NCBI GenBank assembly: GCA_015207365.1
Contig: JADEXA010000069.1
Span: 1 to 33,417 of the forward strand
Reading direction: 5' to 3'
Origin: Vacuolonema iberomarrocanum LEGE 07170
GTDB lineage: Bacteria > Cyanobacteriota > Cyanobacteriia > Elainellales > Elainellaceae
DNA length: 33,417 nt
The notes beneath the pieces were generated by a model. It saw only the letters and a list, made by a program, of their open reading frames with translations. It was not told the DNA's origin and did not search any database. Within the stretch, counting starts at the first letter, position 1. The number at the start of each line of letters is the position of its first letter. Shown here in pieces: positions 23,629 through 30,710 of this stretch. The position numbers and the translations under genes were made by a program.

Positions 23629-24472
23629 ATGAAAAAACTGCCCTTACGCTCTCTCAGTGCCTGCTTGGTGGCGCTCTCAATGATCGTCTTGTCTGGCAAT
23701 ACCAGCAGACCAATGCTAAACGCTACAGCCTCTCCGCTAGAGATCGGTCAGGGACAACCTGCTGACGACAGCTTGCTGCCACTGCTCATTATTGATGCTC
23801 AGGGGTCAGACAGTGATGTCAGTCCCGTCCGCCCCATCCCTCCGGTGCCAGAAAGACGTTCCGGTCAAGGCAACCTAAACCCTGGCGATAGGATCGAGTT
23901 ACCGCCTCCTAGAATGATCGCTGCACCGGAGGGTGAACCGATTCCATCGCGTATAGCCCTGATGGTGATATCCTGGCTGGCTATTATGAAGGCACCTATG
24001 AAGCTGGCACCGTGAGATTGTGGAATCCGAGCAATGGAGACGTCATTGCAGATTTGCAAACGGATATAAGTAGGTGGCCATAAATAAACGCTGCTGTAGG
24101 GTGCTGTTAGGCAAAGCCGTAACGCACCATCTAGTAGGCTTTGATGCGTTACGCTATCGCTAACACATCCTACGAGAAACTAAGGCCATTCACTTAGTAC
24201 GCCCCTATGCGATCGCCTTTAGTTCTGATGGAGCGTTCATCGCCATTGCAGGTCTCAGGGATCGGATCGAAGTCTGGAATGTCCAAAGCCAAGAGGTTGT
24301 TCAAACGTTTACGTCTGGACTCGACTTTCATCATGTTTATTCAATCGATTTTGTCTCCAATAGCAGCACCTTTGTAACATCAGGCGTAGCGGCCCTGCAG
24401 GATGCGGAAGGCACCCCTTACCAAGGCACCATCATGATTTGGAGCTTGGCACGTGAAGACAGTGATACGTAA
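23629..24472 (+). pseudogene. WD40-repeat protein, frameshifted and interrupted
   Basis: Starts with an export-signal-like segment (MKKLPLRSLSACLVALSMIV) and a proline-rich stretch, running in frame to 24015. WD40 sequence appears only after a frame change near 23900-23940: IAYSPDGDILAGYYEGTYE, then GTVRLWNPSNGD, ending at 24083. A palindromic element (24096-24173) follows. The blades resume at 24185 with AIAFSSDGAFIAIAGLRDRI, then EVWNVQSQE and GTIMIWSLARE, ending at 24472. Three segments that belong to one beta-propeller protein therefore lie in different frames or apart. Such proteins in cyanobacteria often mediate protein contacts. It is no longer functional as a whole. Confidence 0.7.
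24096..24173. repeat. Palindromic repeat inside the WD40 pseudogene
   Basis: Ends GTAGGGTGCTGTTAG and CTAACACATCCTAC are inverted repeats with one base slipped. Inside, GTAACGCACCAT faces ATGCGTTAC. Repeats of this GTAGG.TG.GTTAG type are frequent in cyanobacterial genomes. It separates two parts of one WD40 gene, so it inserted there or remained after rearrangement. Confidence 0.6.
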
Positions 24473-24493
24473 GCGTATCACGCTCCCCGAGCG
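24462..24493 (+). terminator. Hairpins at the end of the WD40 pseudogene
   Basis: GTGATACG/CGTATCAC (24462-24469, 24474-24481) with a 4-base loop overlaps the stop codon. CGCTC/GAGCG (24481-24485, 24489-24493) follows directly. No T-run. Confidence 0.4.
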
Positions 24494-24535
24494 TGGACAG
24501 AAACTATAGATTTAGAGCGACATAGCACTACAACC

Positions 24536-25243
24536 ATGATGGCCTTTTGGGTTATCGCGATTTTACTTTTCCTCTTCCTGCTTTGGCTGTTGATGCAGCC
24601 AAAGCAAGGCACCAGAGCAAGTAATGCCCCTAATCCCAGGCCAGCGATACCTGATGCTTTACCGTCTGGGAAGAAACGGGATCGGACAGCAGAAATAGAT
24701 GCTGTTGATGACGTTTCCAAAGAGGAGATAAGGTCGTCTGTGCCCTCTCGATCGTTAGAGGCCGAGGTTCAGCAACTCCTGGCCTCAGGCCAAAGGATTG
24801 CGGCGATTAAGCGGGTTCGAGCAGTTAAACAGTGGGGACTGCGAGAAGCCAAGGAGTATGTGGATGCGTTGTCGCGGCAAGAACCTCCGCCGATACATCC
24901 GCCTCAAAGCACCTTGGAACCTACACCCGAGCTGCGGCAAGAGGTGCTGCAGTTATTGACCTCGCACCGAAAGTTGCATGCGGTGAAATTAGTGCGAGAA
25001 CAAACGGGTTGTCACCTCTATAAGGCGAAAAACTATGTGGATGCCATCCAGCAGGCGGAGTTTCAAGGGAGAGGCAATGCAGGGTCAACCGATTGGCCTG
25101 ACCCTGCATTGTGGGAAGAGGTTCAAGACTTGCTTGCTGCTGATCGAACCTTTGACGCGGTTGAGCGGGTTAGAAGGGTTACAGGCTGGGAACTACGGCA
25201 AGCCTTGGAGTATGTAGCGACGGTACAGCAGTCTCGGTACTGA
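24536..25243 (+). CDS. Membrane-anchored protein with three L7/L12-like repeats
   Basis: A 235-residue protein. Residues 3-20 are one membrane segment (AFWVIAILLFLFLLWLLM), then a charged linker. Three helical repeats follow at about 73-112, 131-172 and 190-231, each of the form E-V-x-x-L-L-x-x-x-x-x-x-A-(I/V)-K/E-x-V-R-x-x-x-x-x-x-L-x-x-A-x-x-Y-V. This is the C-terminal fold of ribosomal protein L7/L12 (EAIKL.RE.TGLGLKEAK..V). Stand-alone copies of this module occur in membrane proteins of unknown role and probably bind partner proteins. The repeats would face the cytoplasm if the anchor is N-out. The start may be either of the two leading ATGs. Confidence 0.7.
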   Translation: MMAFWVIAILLFLFLLWLLMQPKQGTRASNAPNPRPAIPDALPSGKKRDRTAEIDAVDDVSKEEIRSSVPSRSLEAEVQQLLASGQRIAAIKRVRAVKQWGLREAKEYVDALSRQEPPPIHPPQSTLEPTPELRQEVLQLLTSHRKLHAVKLVREQTGCHLYKAKNYVDAIQQAEFQGRGNAGSTDWPDPALWEEVQDLLAADRTFDAVERVRRVTGWELRQALEYVATVQQSRY

Positions 25244-25418
25244 TTGACTTGCATGTTGAGTTGGTGAAATGAAATGAGGCGATCGCCCCAGAAAGTCAAT
25301 GCTTTCCGTACTGCTACAATTCAGATCCAACGTCGTCAGTCGTAATGGTCTGGGAGAACAGTGATTAGCGCACGGCTCCGTAGATGCATCGGTGATATGC
25401 TACATGTGAAGGCTACGA

Positions 25419-25508
25419 GCATAACAATCTGTTGTACCGGAGCCATAGACCGCAAGGGTTCTAAAATCGACATCGTTCGCTGCGGCTCAGTGCATGGGGG
25501 CGTTAGGC
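25419..25508 (+). other. Isolated attC-like site next to mdaB
   Basis: R'' GCATAAC (25419-25425) and R' GTTAGGC (25502-25508). TGTACCGGAGCC in the left arm faces GGCTCAGTGCA in the right arm with one unpaired base. Size 90 bp. R' contains the stop codon of the minus-strand gene that follows. It lies 3.2 kb from the last attC of the main array. The cassette to its left cannot be delimited. Confidence 0.6.
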
Positions 25509-26105
25509 AGATGGCAGCAGCTCAAAGTGCTTATTGAGATGCGCTTCAAACCGAATGAAATCGTTCTCAATGTCAGGATTCTTCATCACATCAAAGCATG
25601 CAAAGGTTTTCATCGGGTGCATACCAAAGAACTTAAAGTTCAAATGCATGGGCCAAAACAAATCGTCTAACCCCTTACCTTCGAAAAACCACTGATTCGG
25701 ATCATCAAAGGCCGCTTTAGGCGCATTCAAAGTGAGGGAGAGCATATATTTGGTGTTGGTTAAGGTGCCCCCGGTGCCATATTGCTGGCTAGGGTCTTGG
25801 CGACTTCTACCATCACCATCGCAGAGCTGTCCTCCCATACCGGCGGAGTAAACGGTGTCCATATAACGATTAAAGCTCCAAGGCACTTCCATCCAATTCA
25901 CCGGGCTTTGCAAAATCAGCACATCAGCCCATTGATGGTTTGCCAACTCCTGTTCGACGTCGTAATCGTCTTTCATTGTGGTGATTCTGACGTCATAGCC
26001 TTTCTGGGTCAGATGGGTCTTGGCCCTATGAACCAACGTGGCATTGAGCTTTCCTTCCGAGAAAGGGTAGGCTTCGTGAGCATTGATGATAAAAACGTTC
26101 TTCAT
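25503..26105 (-). CDS. mdaB: NAD(P)H-dependent quinone reductase, MdaB-like
   Basis: A 200-residue flavodoxin-fold reductase. The start MKNVFIINAHEAYPFSEGKL and the stretch VLILQSPVNWMEVPWSFNRY are typical of MdaB (modulator of drug activity B), a dimeric FAD enzyme that reduces quinones by two electrons and so avoids radical formation. The later YMLSLTLNAP and FFGMHPMKTFACFDVM segments also fit. The ATG at 26105 was chosen over an upstream in-frame one (26147) because the family starts there. A GST gene lies 58 bp upstream on the same strand, and the divergent HxlR gene beyond suggests the three form a quinone or electrophile response unit. The stop overlaps an attC-like box. Confidence 0.85.
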   Translation of the reverse strand: MKNVFIINAHEAYPFSEGKLNATLVHRAKTHLTQKGYDVRITTMKDDYDVEQELANHQWADVLILQSPVNWMEVPWSFNRYMDTVYSAGMGGQLCDGDGRSRQDPSQQYGTGGTLTNTKYMLSLTLNAPKAAFDDPNQWFFEGKGLDDLFWPMHLNFKFFGMHPMKTFACFDVMKNPDIENDFIRFEAHLNKHFELLPSA

Positions 26106-26163
26106 GGCAGAATTCTCTTTTAAGGGTGGGGTGTTGAGGTAAGGCAAGATGCAGCCTCATGTT

Positions 26164-26862
26164 CTAAAAGCGAGAAGCATTTTCAGCTTGTGAAGCGGCT
26201 TCATCGCCGTTGCCAAAGAATGCAGGAAAGGGTTTGGGAATGGTGACAGCCTTTTGGGTGGCGGGGCGGGCATCAATGCGATTAAGCCAGGCGTTCAGGT
26301 TGTCCAGACCTCCGACCGAAACTTTGGCCCAGGGGTAAGACCGCGCCCAGGGATACATCGCCATATCCACGATGGTGAAATCGTCGCCAAGTAAGTAGGC
26401 GTTGCCCACGAGTTGTTTATCCAACACCTCTAACAGGCGTCTGGACTCGTTCACATAGCGCTCGATCGCGTAGGGGTCTTCATTTCCCTTAGGAGCCGCG
26501 ATGCGCTGAAAGTACATAGCCTGACCCATCATGGGGCCAATACCGGACATTTGAAACATCAGCCATTGCAACGCTTGCGATCTTGCCTTTTCGTCTGTAG
26601 GCAGAAACTTCTGGTATTTCTCCGCTAAATACCAAAGAATTGCGCCAGATTCAAAGACAACAAAATCATCGTTGCTGCGATCGACAATAGTAGGAATGCG
26701 CCCATTGGGATTGAGCCGCATATACCACTCAGACTTCTGTTCTTTTTTCCCAAAATCGATATAGGTCAATTCATACTCGACTTCGGCTTCTTCGAGAAAA
26801 ATGACAGGTTTCCAACCATTCATCGTGGAGGCCGTGTAGAGATGGATATCGGGGATAGGCAT
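26164..26862 (-). CDS. Glutathione S-transferase (YghU/YfcG-like)
   Basis: A 232-residue cytosolic GST. The thioredoxin-like half has LYTASTMNGWKPVIFLEEA (active-site region with Ser/Thr-Asn as in nu-class enzymes), NPNGRIPTIVD and the glutathione-contacting FESGAILWYLAEKY. The helical half has LLGDDFTIVDMAMYPWARS, the conserved N-capping box. Nu-class members reduce disulphides or peroxides. It is probably transcribed with mdaB. The start is ATG 26862, with no strong ribosome site. Confidence 0.85.
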   Translation of the reverse strand: MPIPDIHLYTASTMNGWKPVIFLEEAEVEYELTYIDFGKKEQKSEWYMRLNPNGRIPTIVDRSNDDFVVFESGAILWYLAEKYQKFLPTDEKARSQALQWLMFQMSGIGPMMGQAMYFQRIAAPKGNEDPYAIERYVNESRRLLEVLDKQLVGNAYLLGDDFTIVDMAMYPWARSYPWAKVSVGGLDNLNAWLNRIDARPATQKAVTIPKPFPAFFGNGDEAASQAENASRF

Positions 26863-26998
26863 AGGAGTTTTCTGGCTGGCGATGACTCAAAGTTAAAAGG
26901 TATGCGCAGCAGCAAACAGCCCGGCAGGAACCGGGTCTCATGACATTTGCTGCTGACGTGATTTAACATAGTCAGGCGAGTAACCAGAGTCAACTAGT

Positions 26999-27011
26999 TT
27001 ACTTTTAGTAA
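26999..27011. promoter_or_regulatory. Candidate HxlR operator TTACT-TTT-AGTAA
   Basis: Perfect inverted repeat TTACT/AGTAA with a 3-base centre, 11 bases before the hxlR-type start, between the divergent gst-mdaB and regulator genes. YodB/HxlR-type repressors bind TACT-N-AGTA dyads. A further AGTAA lies at 26979-26983. Confidence 0.45.
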
Positions 27012-27022
27012 CCATATCTCCC

Positions 27023-27385
27023 ATGGGCACCTCTTTAGGAATCACCACTGATAATCAAGGCCGTAAACATGTTTCAGAACCCTGTTTGGAACCTTGCCCG
27101 ATTGAGCGAGGCATGAGGGTTTTGGGAGGTAAATGGAAAGGGTCGATTCTTTGGCATCTCAAGGATGGCCCGGTCCGTTTCAATGATTTGGCGCGTCAAC
27201 TGGGCGGCGCTAGTAAAAAAATGGTGGTGCAGAGGCTCCGTGAAATGGAAGAGGCGGGCTTGGTTACTCGCGAAGTGGTGAGCGATCGCCCAATTGCAGT
27301 CACTTACGAAATCACTGAGTTTGGCAAGACCGCTTTGAGTTTTCTGGAAGCGCTTAAAAACTGGGCAGAAGAGCACCAAATTTAG
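27023..27385 (+). CDS. HxlR-family transcriptional regulator
   Basis: A 120-residue winged-helix regulator. It has CPIERGMRVLGGKWKGSILW, the signature of the family, then FNDLARQLGGASKKMVVQRL (recognition helix) and the wing with YEITEFGKTAL. The two cysteines in EPCLEPCP precede the first helix. The second aligns with the redox-sensing Cys of YodB/QorR-type regulators, which react with quinones or diamide and release DNA. Its divergent neighbours encode a quinone reductase and a GST, so control of these is likely. Confidence 0.85.
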   Translation: MGTSLGITTDNQGRKHVSEPCLEPCPIERGMRVLGGKWKGSILWHLKDGPVRFNDLARQLGGASKKMVVQRLREMEEAGLVTREVVSDRPIAVTYEITEFGKTALSFLEALKNWAEEHQI

Positions 27386-27436
27386 ACGCTTGCATCTTGC
27401 AGTGCGTAGATCTGTGACCCCAAAATCTACTTTAAA

Positions 27437-28333
27437 TCATCGCTTTTGATAAGCTTTGGGTGTTATCCCTGTCATCTTACGAAAGACTTTTGTGAGATGA
27501 GTTTGATTTGCAAAGCCGCAATCTAGGGCAATCATGCTAATTGCAATCGATTGCTGCTCCAGTAATTGCTTGGCGCGTTCCACACGTTGTTGCATCAAAT
27601 ACTGATAGGGTGAAATTCCCACTGATTGCTTGAAGGATCGGCTAAAGTGGGATGCGCTCATGTTGGTCAGGGTCGCCAAATCCAAAATCGATAAATCTTG
27701 TGTCAAATTCGCCTTTATGTAATCAATAACTCGCTCTAACTGTGACTGAGATAAACCGTTGGCTTTGCGCTCAAGTGAAGGCGGGGGCTTGCTGATTGCG
27801 TAGTTCTGCACCAAACGAGCGGCAAGCGCTGTTCCCAATGACTCGCCATACAACCTGCCAGACAGACAACCCGTTTGGATTTCCGTCTTGAGTGCGAGGG
27901 CTAATTGATGGATTACTGGATCAGCGATCGCAAACTGTGGAGTCAGTTCTATTTCACGCTGCATCAATTCCTGAATGGTTTGATTCAGCACTGTTGGACA
28001 AATCGCAATCACCGAAAATTCGATTTCCTGATTCCAGTTTGTCCAGTGACTTAGAAAGGCTGGAATAACATCTACGCGACCGTTGCCGTGGGCGTAGTGT
28101 TTAAATTTGCCGTCTAAATGGCGCTCTACCTGAAAGCAACTTTTGGGGTCTGTGATCACCAGTGAATGTTGTAGAAGGCAATGCTCCACCGTTTCGTGGG
28201 GAGGATGGCAGTAGTGGGTGAAGGTTAACCCTTTCCATCCCGTATGATAGCTAGCGATTAGGGGTTTCTGTGGAAGCACTCGCGCTGCTTCCTGTTGGTT
28301 TGTAAGATCGAGTGCGGAGGTTGCATGATTCAT
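27437..28333 (-). CDS. AraC-family transcriptional regulator
   Basis: A 298-residue regulator. The last 100 residues hold two helix-turn-helix motifs (LSILDLATLTNMSASHFSRS, then the signature AISMIALDCGFANQTHLTKV), with ISPYQYLMQQRVERAKQLL between them. The N-terminal part is a ligand-binding domain of unknown specificity. The frame is open upstream to 28483, but that part has no family resemblance; ATG 28333 was chosen. Its 3' end faces hxlR, 51 bp apart. It may act on the divergent NTF2-like gene. Confidence 0.8.
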   Translation of the reverse strand: MNHATSALDLTNQQEAARVLPQKPLIASYHTGWKGLTFTHYCHPPHETVEHCLLQHSLVITDPKSCFQVERHLDGKFKHYAHGNGRVDVIPAFLSHWTNWNQEIEFSVIAICPTVLNQTIQELMQREIELTPQFAIADPVIHQLALALKTEIQTGCLSGRLYGESLGTALAARLVQNYAISKPPPSLERKANGLSQSQLERVIDYIKANLTQDLSILDLATLTNMSASHFSRSFKQSVGISPYQYLMQQRVERAKQLLEQQSIAISMIALDCGFANQTHLTKVFRKMTGITPKAYQKR

Positions 28334-28471
28334 GATGGGCTTTAACCCAGCCAGGATTTCACAGCCTAAGCAGGATTGGGATAACGTTAGCAGAATTGGA
28401 TGAGACGGCAAGTTGAGGCTACACCTACTGTAGGGGTGTCCACACTGTCCCATCTCCTTCACCGACATCTT

Positions 28472-28855
28472 ATGCCAAATCAACCTGAACCAGAAATCGA
28501 GCTGCTACGCGCAGCGTATGCAGCCTTCAACGCGCGTGACCTTGATGCCGCCCTCGCCCTTATGACGCCCGACGTGCATTGGCCGCGAGCATTCAAAGGC
28601 GGTTTTGTCCGTGGGCCTGAAGAAGTCCGCGCTTACTGGACGGAGCAGTGGAACGAGATTGACGCACACGTCGAGCCGGTTGCCTTTCGCCCGGGGGAGG
28701 GTGGGCAGGTCTTGGTCGAGGTGCATCAGGTCGTGCGCGATCTGGCTGGAGCTGTGCTTGCTGATGAGCAGGTCGGCCACCGTTTCACCATTGAGCATGG
28801 CTTGATTCAATCCATGGAACTCTGCCCACTTTCATCGTCCGACCTCGATGCCTAA
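28472..28855 (+). CDS. NTF2-like (SnoaL-type) protein
   Basis: A 127-residue protein with the cone-shaped NTF2-like fold: ELLRAAYAAFNARDLDAALA (helix pair), MTPDVHWPRAFKGGFVRGPE, then the curved sheet RFTIEHGLIQSMEL. Such proteins are isomerases, hydrolases or binding proteins; no catalytic set is evident. ATG 28472 gives the standard start; the frame upstream to 28400 is unlike the family. The stop codon lies inside a GCCTAAC box of an attC-like site, so the gene was probably captured as a cassette. No HIP1 octamer occurs in it. Confidence 0.75.
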   Translation: MPNQPEPEIELLRAAYAAFNARDLDAALALMTPDVHWPRAFKGGFVRGPEEVRAYWTEQWNEIDAHVEPVAFRPGEGGQVLVEVHQVVRDLAGAVLADEQVGHRFTIEHGLIQSMELCPLSSSDLDA

Positions 28856-28936
28856 CAACGCCTATACACCCTGACCGTTGAGAGTTGGTCGGTTTACTAC
28901 AAAGGTGATCTGCGGCGGGTGATGGGCAAGTTATGC
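28850..28936 (+). other. attC-like site after the NTF2-like gene
   Basis: R'' GCCTAAC (28850-28856) and R' GTTATGC (28930-28936), 87 bp apart. Arms ACGCCTATACACCC and GCGGGTGATGGGC are imperfectly complementary. The next unit starts TTATGCGAC and ends with R'' GTCGGATAAC at 29487, 9 of 10 bases complementary, which supports both sites. Confidence 0.6.
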
Positions 28937-28982
28937 GACTGAGATCAGCGAACCTTTGTCCGCCCGCTATGACACGATTGTG

Positions 28983-29495
28983 ATGGCGCACCCAAGCTCT
29001 CAGCCACCAACACAAACAGATTTGCCAATGATTCGACCGTCAAAACCAGAGGACTTCGACAGCCTGATCGCTCTTGCGACAGCGTCTGGGCTTTTCAATC
29101 CTGACCAGACACAAATGCTTGCGGAGATGCTTCGCTCACCTGAGAAAAATGATGTCTGGTTCACTGATGATGATGGAAATGCCCCTGTTGGCGTGGCGTA
29201 TTTGGCACCGGAAAAGATGACGGATGGCACATGGAATCTGTATTGGATCGCGGTTCATCCCGATTACCAACGACAGGGTCGTGGTAGAGCCCTGCTCGCT
29301 CACGTTCTGCAATGGCTAAGACAAAGAGGTCAACGGCTCTTAATCGTGGAAACGGCTGGGATAGACGATTTCGACTATGTTAGAGCCTTCTATGCGAACA
29401 ACGGATTTGAGAAAGAAGCACGGATTCGGGACTTCTACGAGGCTGGCATAGATAAAGTGGTCTTTCGCAAAGACCTAACGCAGACTGTCGGATAA
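28983..29495 (+). CDS. GNAT-family N-acetyltransferase (outlying cassette)
   Basis: A 170-residue acetyltransferase. MIRPSKPEDFDSLIALA is the usual GNAT start, YWIAVHPDYQRQGRGRALL contains the acetyl-CoA motif A (Q-R-Q-G-x-G-x-A/G), and VRAFYANNGFEKEARIRDFY is motif B. The substrate is unknown. The start may be 28983 or 29028, where family similarity begins. The gene lies between matched attC boxes and its stop is in the R'' box (29493-29495), so it is a cassette although it is 12 kb from the integrase. Confidence 0.8.
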   Translation: MAHPSSQPPTQTDLPMIRPSKPEDFDSLIALATASGLFNPDQTQMLAEMLRSPEKNDVWFTDDDGNAPVGVAYLAPEKMTDGTWNLYWIAVHPDYQRQGRGRALLAHVLQWLRQRGQRLLIVETAGIDDFDYVRAFYANNGFEKEARIRDFYEAGIDKVVFRKDLTQTVG

Positions 29496-29540
29496 CAATG
29501 CGATATCAATAGACAGGCCACCCTTGAATGGTCTCGCAAT
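29487..29540 (+). other. Broken attC after the GNAT gene
   Basis: R'' GTCGGATAAC (29487-29496) and the start of the left arm AATGCGATA are clear. A possible right arm TCTCGCAAT (29532-29540) follows, but no GTT core does. The right half has been lost, perhaps when the next unit was truncated. Confidence 0.5.
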
Positions 29541-29552
29541 CCCGGCAAATGG

Positions 29553-29819
29553 GTGTCCCTGGACCTTCCCTCTGCAATTGCTATTCATTTCGCGGGCATT
29601 CGGTTCCTTAGAGTCCGGCAGCGAGACCAGGATACGCCCTACACTGAAGACGCATGTCTCAACTCAATCGGCTTCATGTGGAACAATATGATTGAAGAAA
29701 TGGGAGCATTCGCCAGCAACACCCCCAGCGATGACTGCGACCATCTTTCACTTGAATTCATGGGCGGAATGGCATTGAAGATTGACGCAGATGAAGCCAG
29801 CCTATCAACCGCACCATAA
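29553..29819 (+). CDS. Hypothetical protein, probably 5'-truncated cassette gene
   Basis: An 88-residue frame from GTG 29553. The frame is open upstream to 29496, inside the broken attC (reading LEWSRNPGKWVSLDLP), so the true start has probably been lost. It has IRFLRVRQRDQDTPYTED and ends ALKIDADEASLSTAP; no family recognised. Its stop lies in the R'' box CCATAAC of the next attC, which supports it as a cassette gene. Confidence 0.45.
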   Translation: MSLDLPSAIAIHFAGIRFLRVRQRDQDTPYTEDACLNSIGFMWNNMIEEMGAFASNTPSDDCDHLSLEFMGGMALKIDADEASLSTAP

Positions 29820-29892
29820 CGAGCTATTGCACCGGATGGCTCTTTGATCTGTCAGGGAATAGCGCCAGCCATATGGCAAGTTCTTGTTAAGA
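29814..29892 (+). other. Last attC-like site
   Basis: R'' CCATAAC (29814-29820) and R' GTTAAGA (29886-29892). CGGATGGCTC faces GCGCCAGCCATATGG with unpaired bases; ATTGCA pairs with TGGCAAG nearby. Length 79 bp. No further attC was seen to the right. Confidence 0.6.
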
Positions 29893-29942
29893 TTTTTTGA
29901 GCTAAAAAATGCAGGCTGTCACGAATTAACGAGGAGGACGAT

Positions 29943-30341
29943 ATGAGCAAGCAGCGAATCAATCCAGAGGGACTGTACGACGGTGCTGCATTTGGCATGT
30001 CGCAGGCGACTGTCGAGACTGACTTGGGGCTAGTTTTCGTCTCGGGTCAAGTCGATTGGAATCATCAATATGAAACCACAGAAGACTCGGTCGAAGGCCA
30101 AATGAGAAAGGCGCTTGACAATCTTAAAATTGCCCTAACAGCCGCTGGTTCATCGGTCGAACAGCTATTGCAAGTTCGTGTGTATATCCGGGGTGAACTT
30201 GGAGAACATATGGAAGCTGTTGCTCCGATTCTTTCTAGCTTTTTAGGCGAATCTCGTCCATCGGTAACGGGGATTGGCGTAGCTTCCCTCGCATCACCAT
30301 CAACGCTTGTGGAGGTTGAAGCGGTAGCCAGCGTTAGATAG
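29943..30341 (+). CDS. RidA-family protein
   Basis: A 132-residue cytosolic member of the YjgF/YER057c/UK114 family. It has GLVFVSGQVDWNHQYET, QLLQVRVYIRGELGEHMEAV and, near the C-terminus, SRPSVTGIGVASLASPSTLV then EVEAVAS, with the Arg that binds the substrate carboxylate preserved (unlike the exported RidA-like protein at 23066). The SD GAGGAGG lies 5-6 bases before the ATG. Likely an enamine/imine deaminase. It follows the last attC but has no attC of its own. Confidence 0.85.
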   Translation: MSKQRINPEGLYDGAAFGMSQATVETDLGLVFVSGQVDWNHQYETTEDSVEGQMRKALDNLKIALTAAGSSVEQLLQVRVYIRGELGEHMEAVAPILSSFLGESRPSVTGIGVASLASPSTLVEVEAVASVR

Positions 30342-30344
30342 GTA

Positions 30345-30447
30345 ATATCAAATCCGGTTGAAGAACCCAAATATCGTTTGCGCCCGCTGCGTTGCAGCGG
30401 GCGCAAACGATATTTGGGTTTTACGGCTATTTAACCGGACTTGATAT
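30345..30447. repeat. MITE-like element C with perfect 27-bp hairpin
   Basis: Terminal repeats ATATCAAATCCGGTT (30345-30359) and AACCGGACTTGATAT (30433-30447) differ at one base. The core is a perfect 27-bp inverted repeat, 30364-30390 against 30394-30420, with loop GTT. It lies just past the RidA stop, flanked by TA, and has the 27/3/27 geometry of element B. It may also serve as a transcription end. Confidence 0.75.
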
Positions 30448-30536
30448 AAGTAAGGAATGTAGATGTAGTCATAGATGGCTGAGGCTGGTCGTGGGAATAC
30501 AGCGTTAAGTTGGGCAGCATACACTTACGAGGCTAA

Positions 30537-30695
30537 GTGATGAAAGATTCTACACAAACAGCCAAACAGTATGCAAACAAAGACCTGGAACAAAGAAGGA
30601 CTTGGTATTCTCCTGCAGCAGAGGCTTACAACAAGGCACGACCGCACTATCCAAAAGCCTTGGTCAATCGGGTTGTCGAGTTAGGTCGTTTGGTT
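30537..30695 (+). pseudogene. N-terminal fragment of a SAM-dependent methyltransferase
   Basis: About 53 codons: QYANKDLEQRRTWYSPAAEA, then YNKARPHYPKALVNRVVELG, which is the conserved front of a common cyanobacterial class I methyltransferase. In intact proteins it is followed by the glycine-rich SAM motif (E-x-G-x-G-x-G), which is absent. The frame runs on without a stop into the next gene. A recombination replaced the catalytic part. Confidence 0.65.
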
Positions 30696-30710
30696 AGACC
30701 GGAGGAAAGC

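Noticed and set aside
28384..28390. Cassette border GTTAGCA before the NTF2-like gene
   Set aside because: Only TGC.TAAC partly matches the R'' box at 28850, and no paired arms were found to its left, so the left border of that cassette stays unknown.
30331..30337. GTTAGAT at the end of the second RidA gene as an attC core
   Set aside because: It is simply the last codons and stop of the gene; no complementary boxes or arms surround it.
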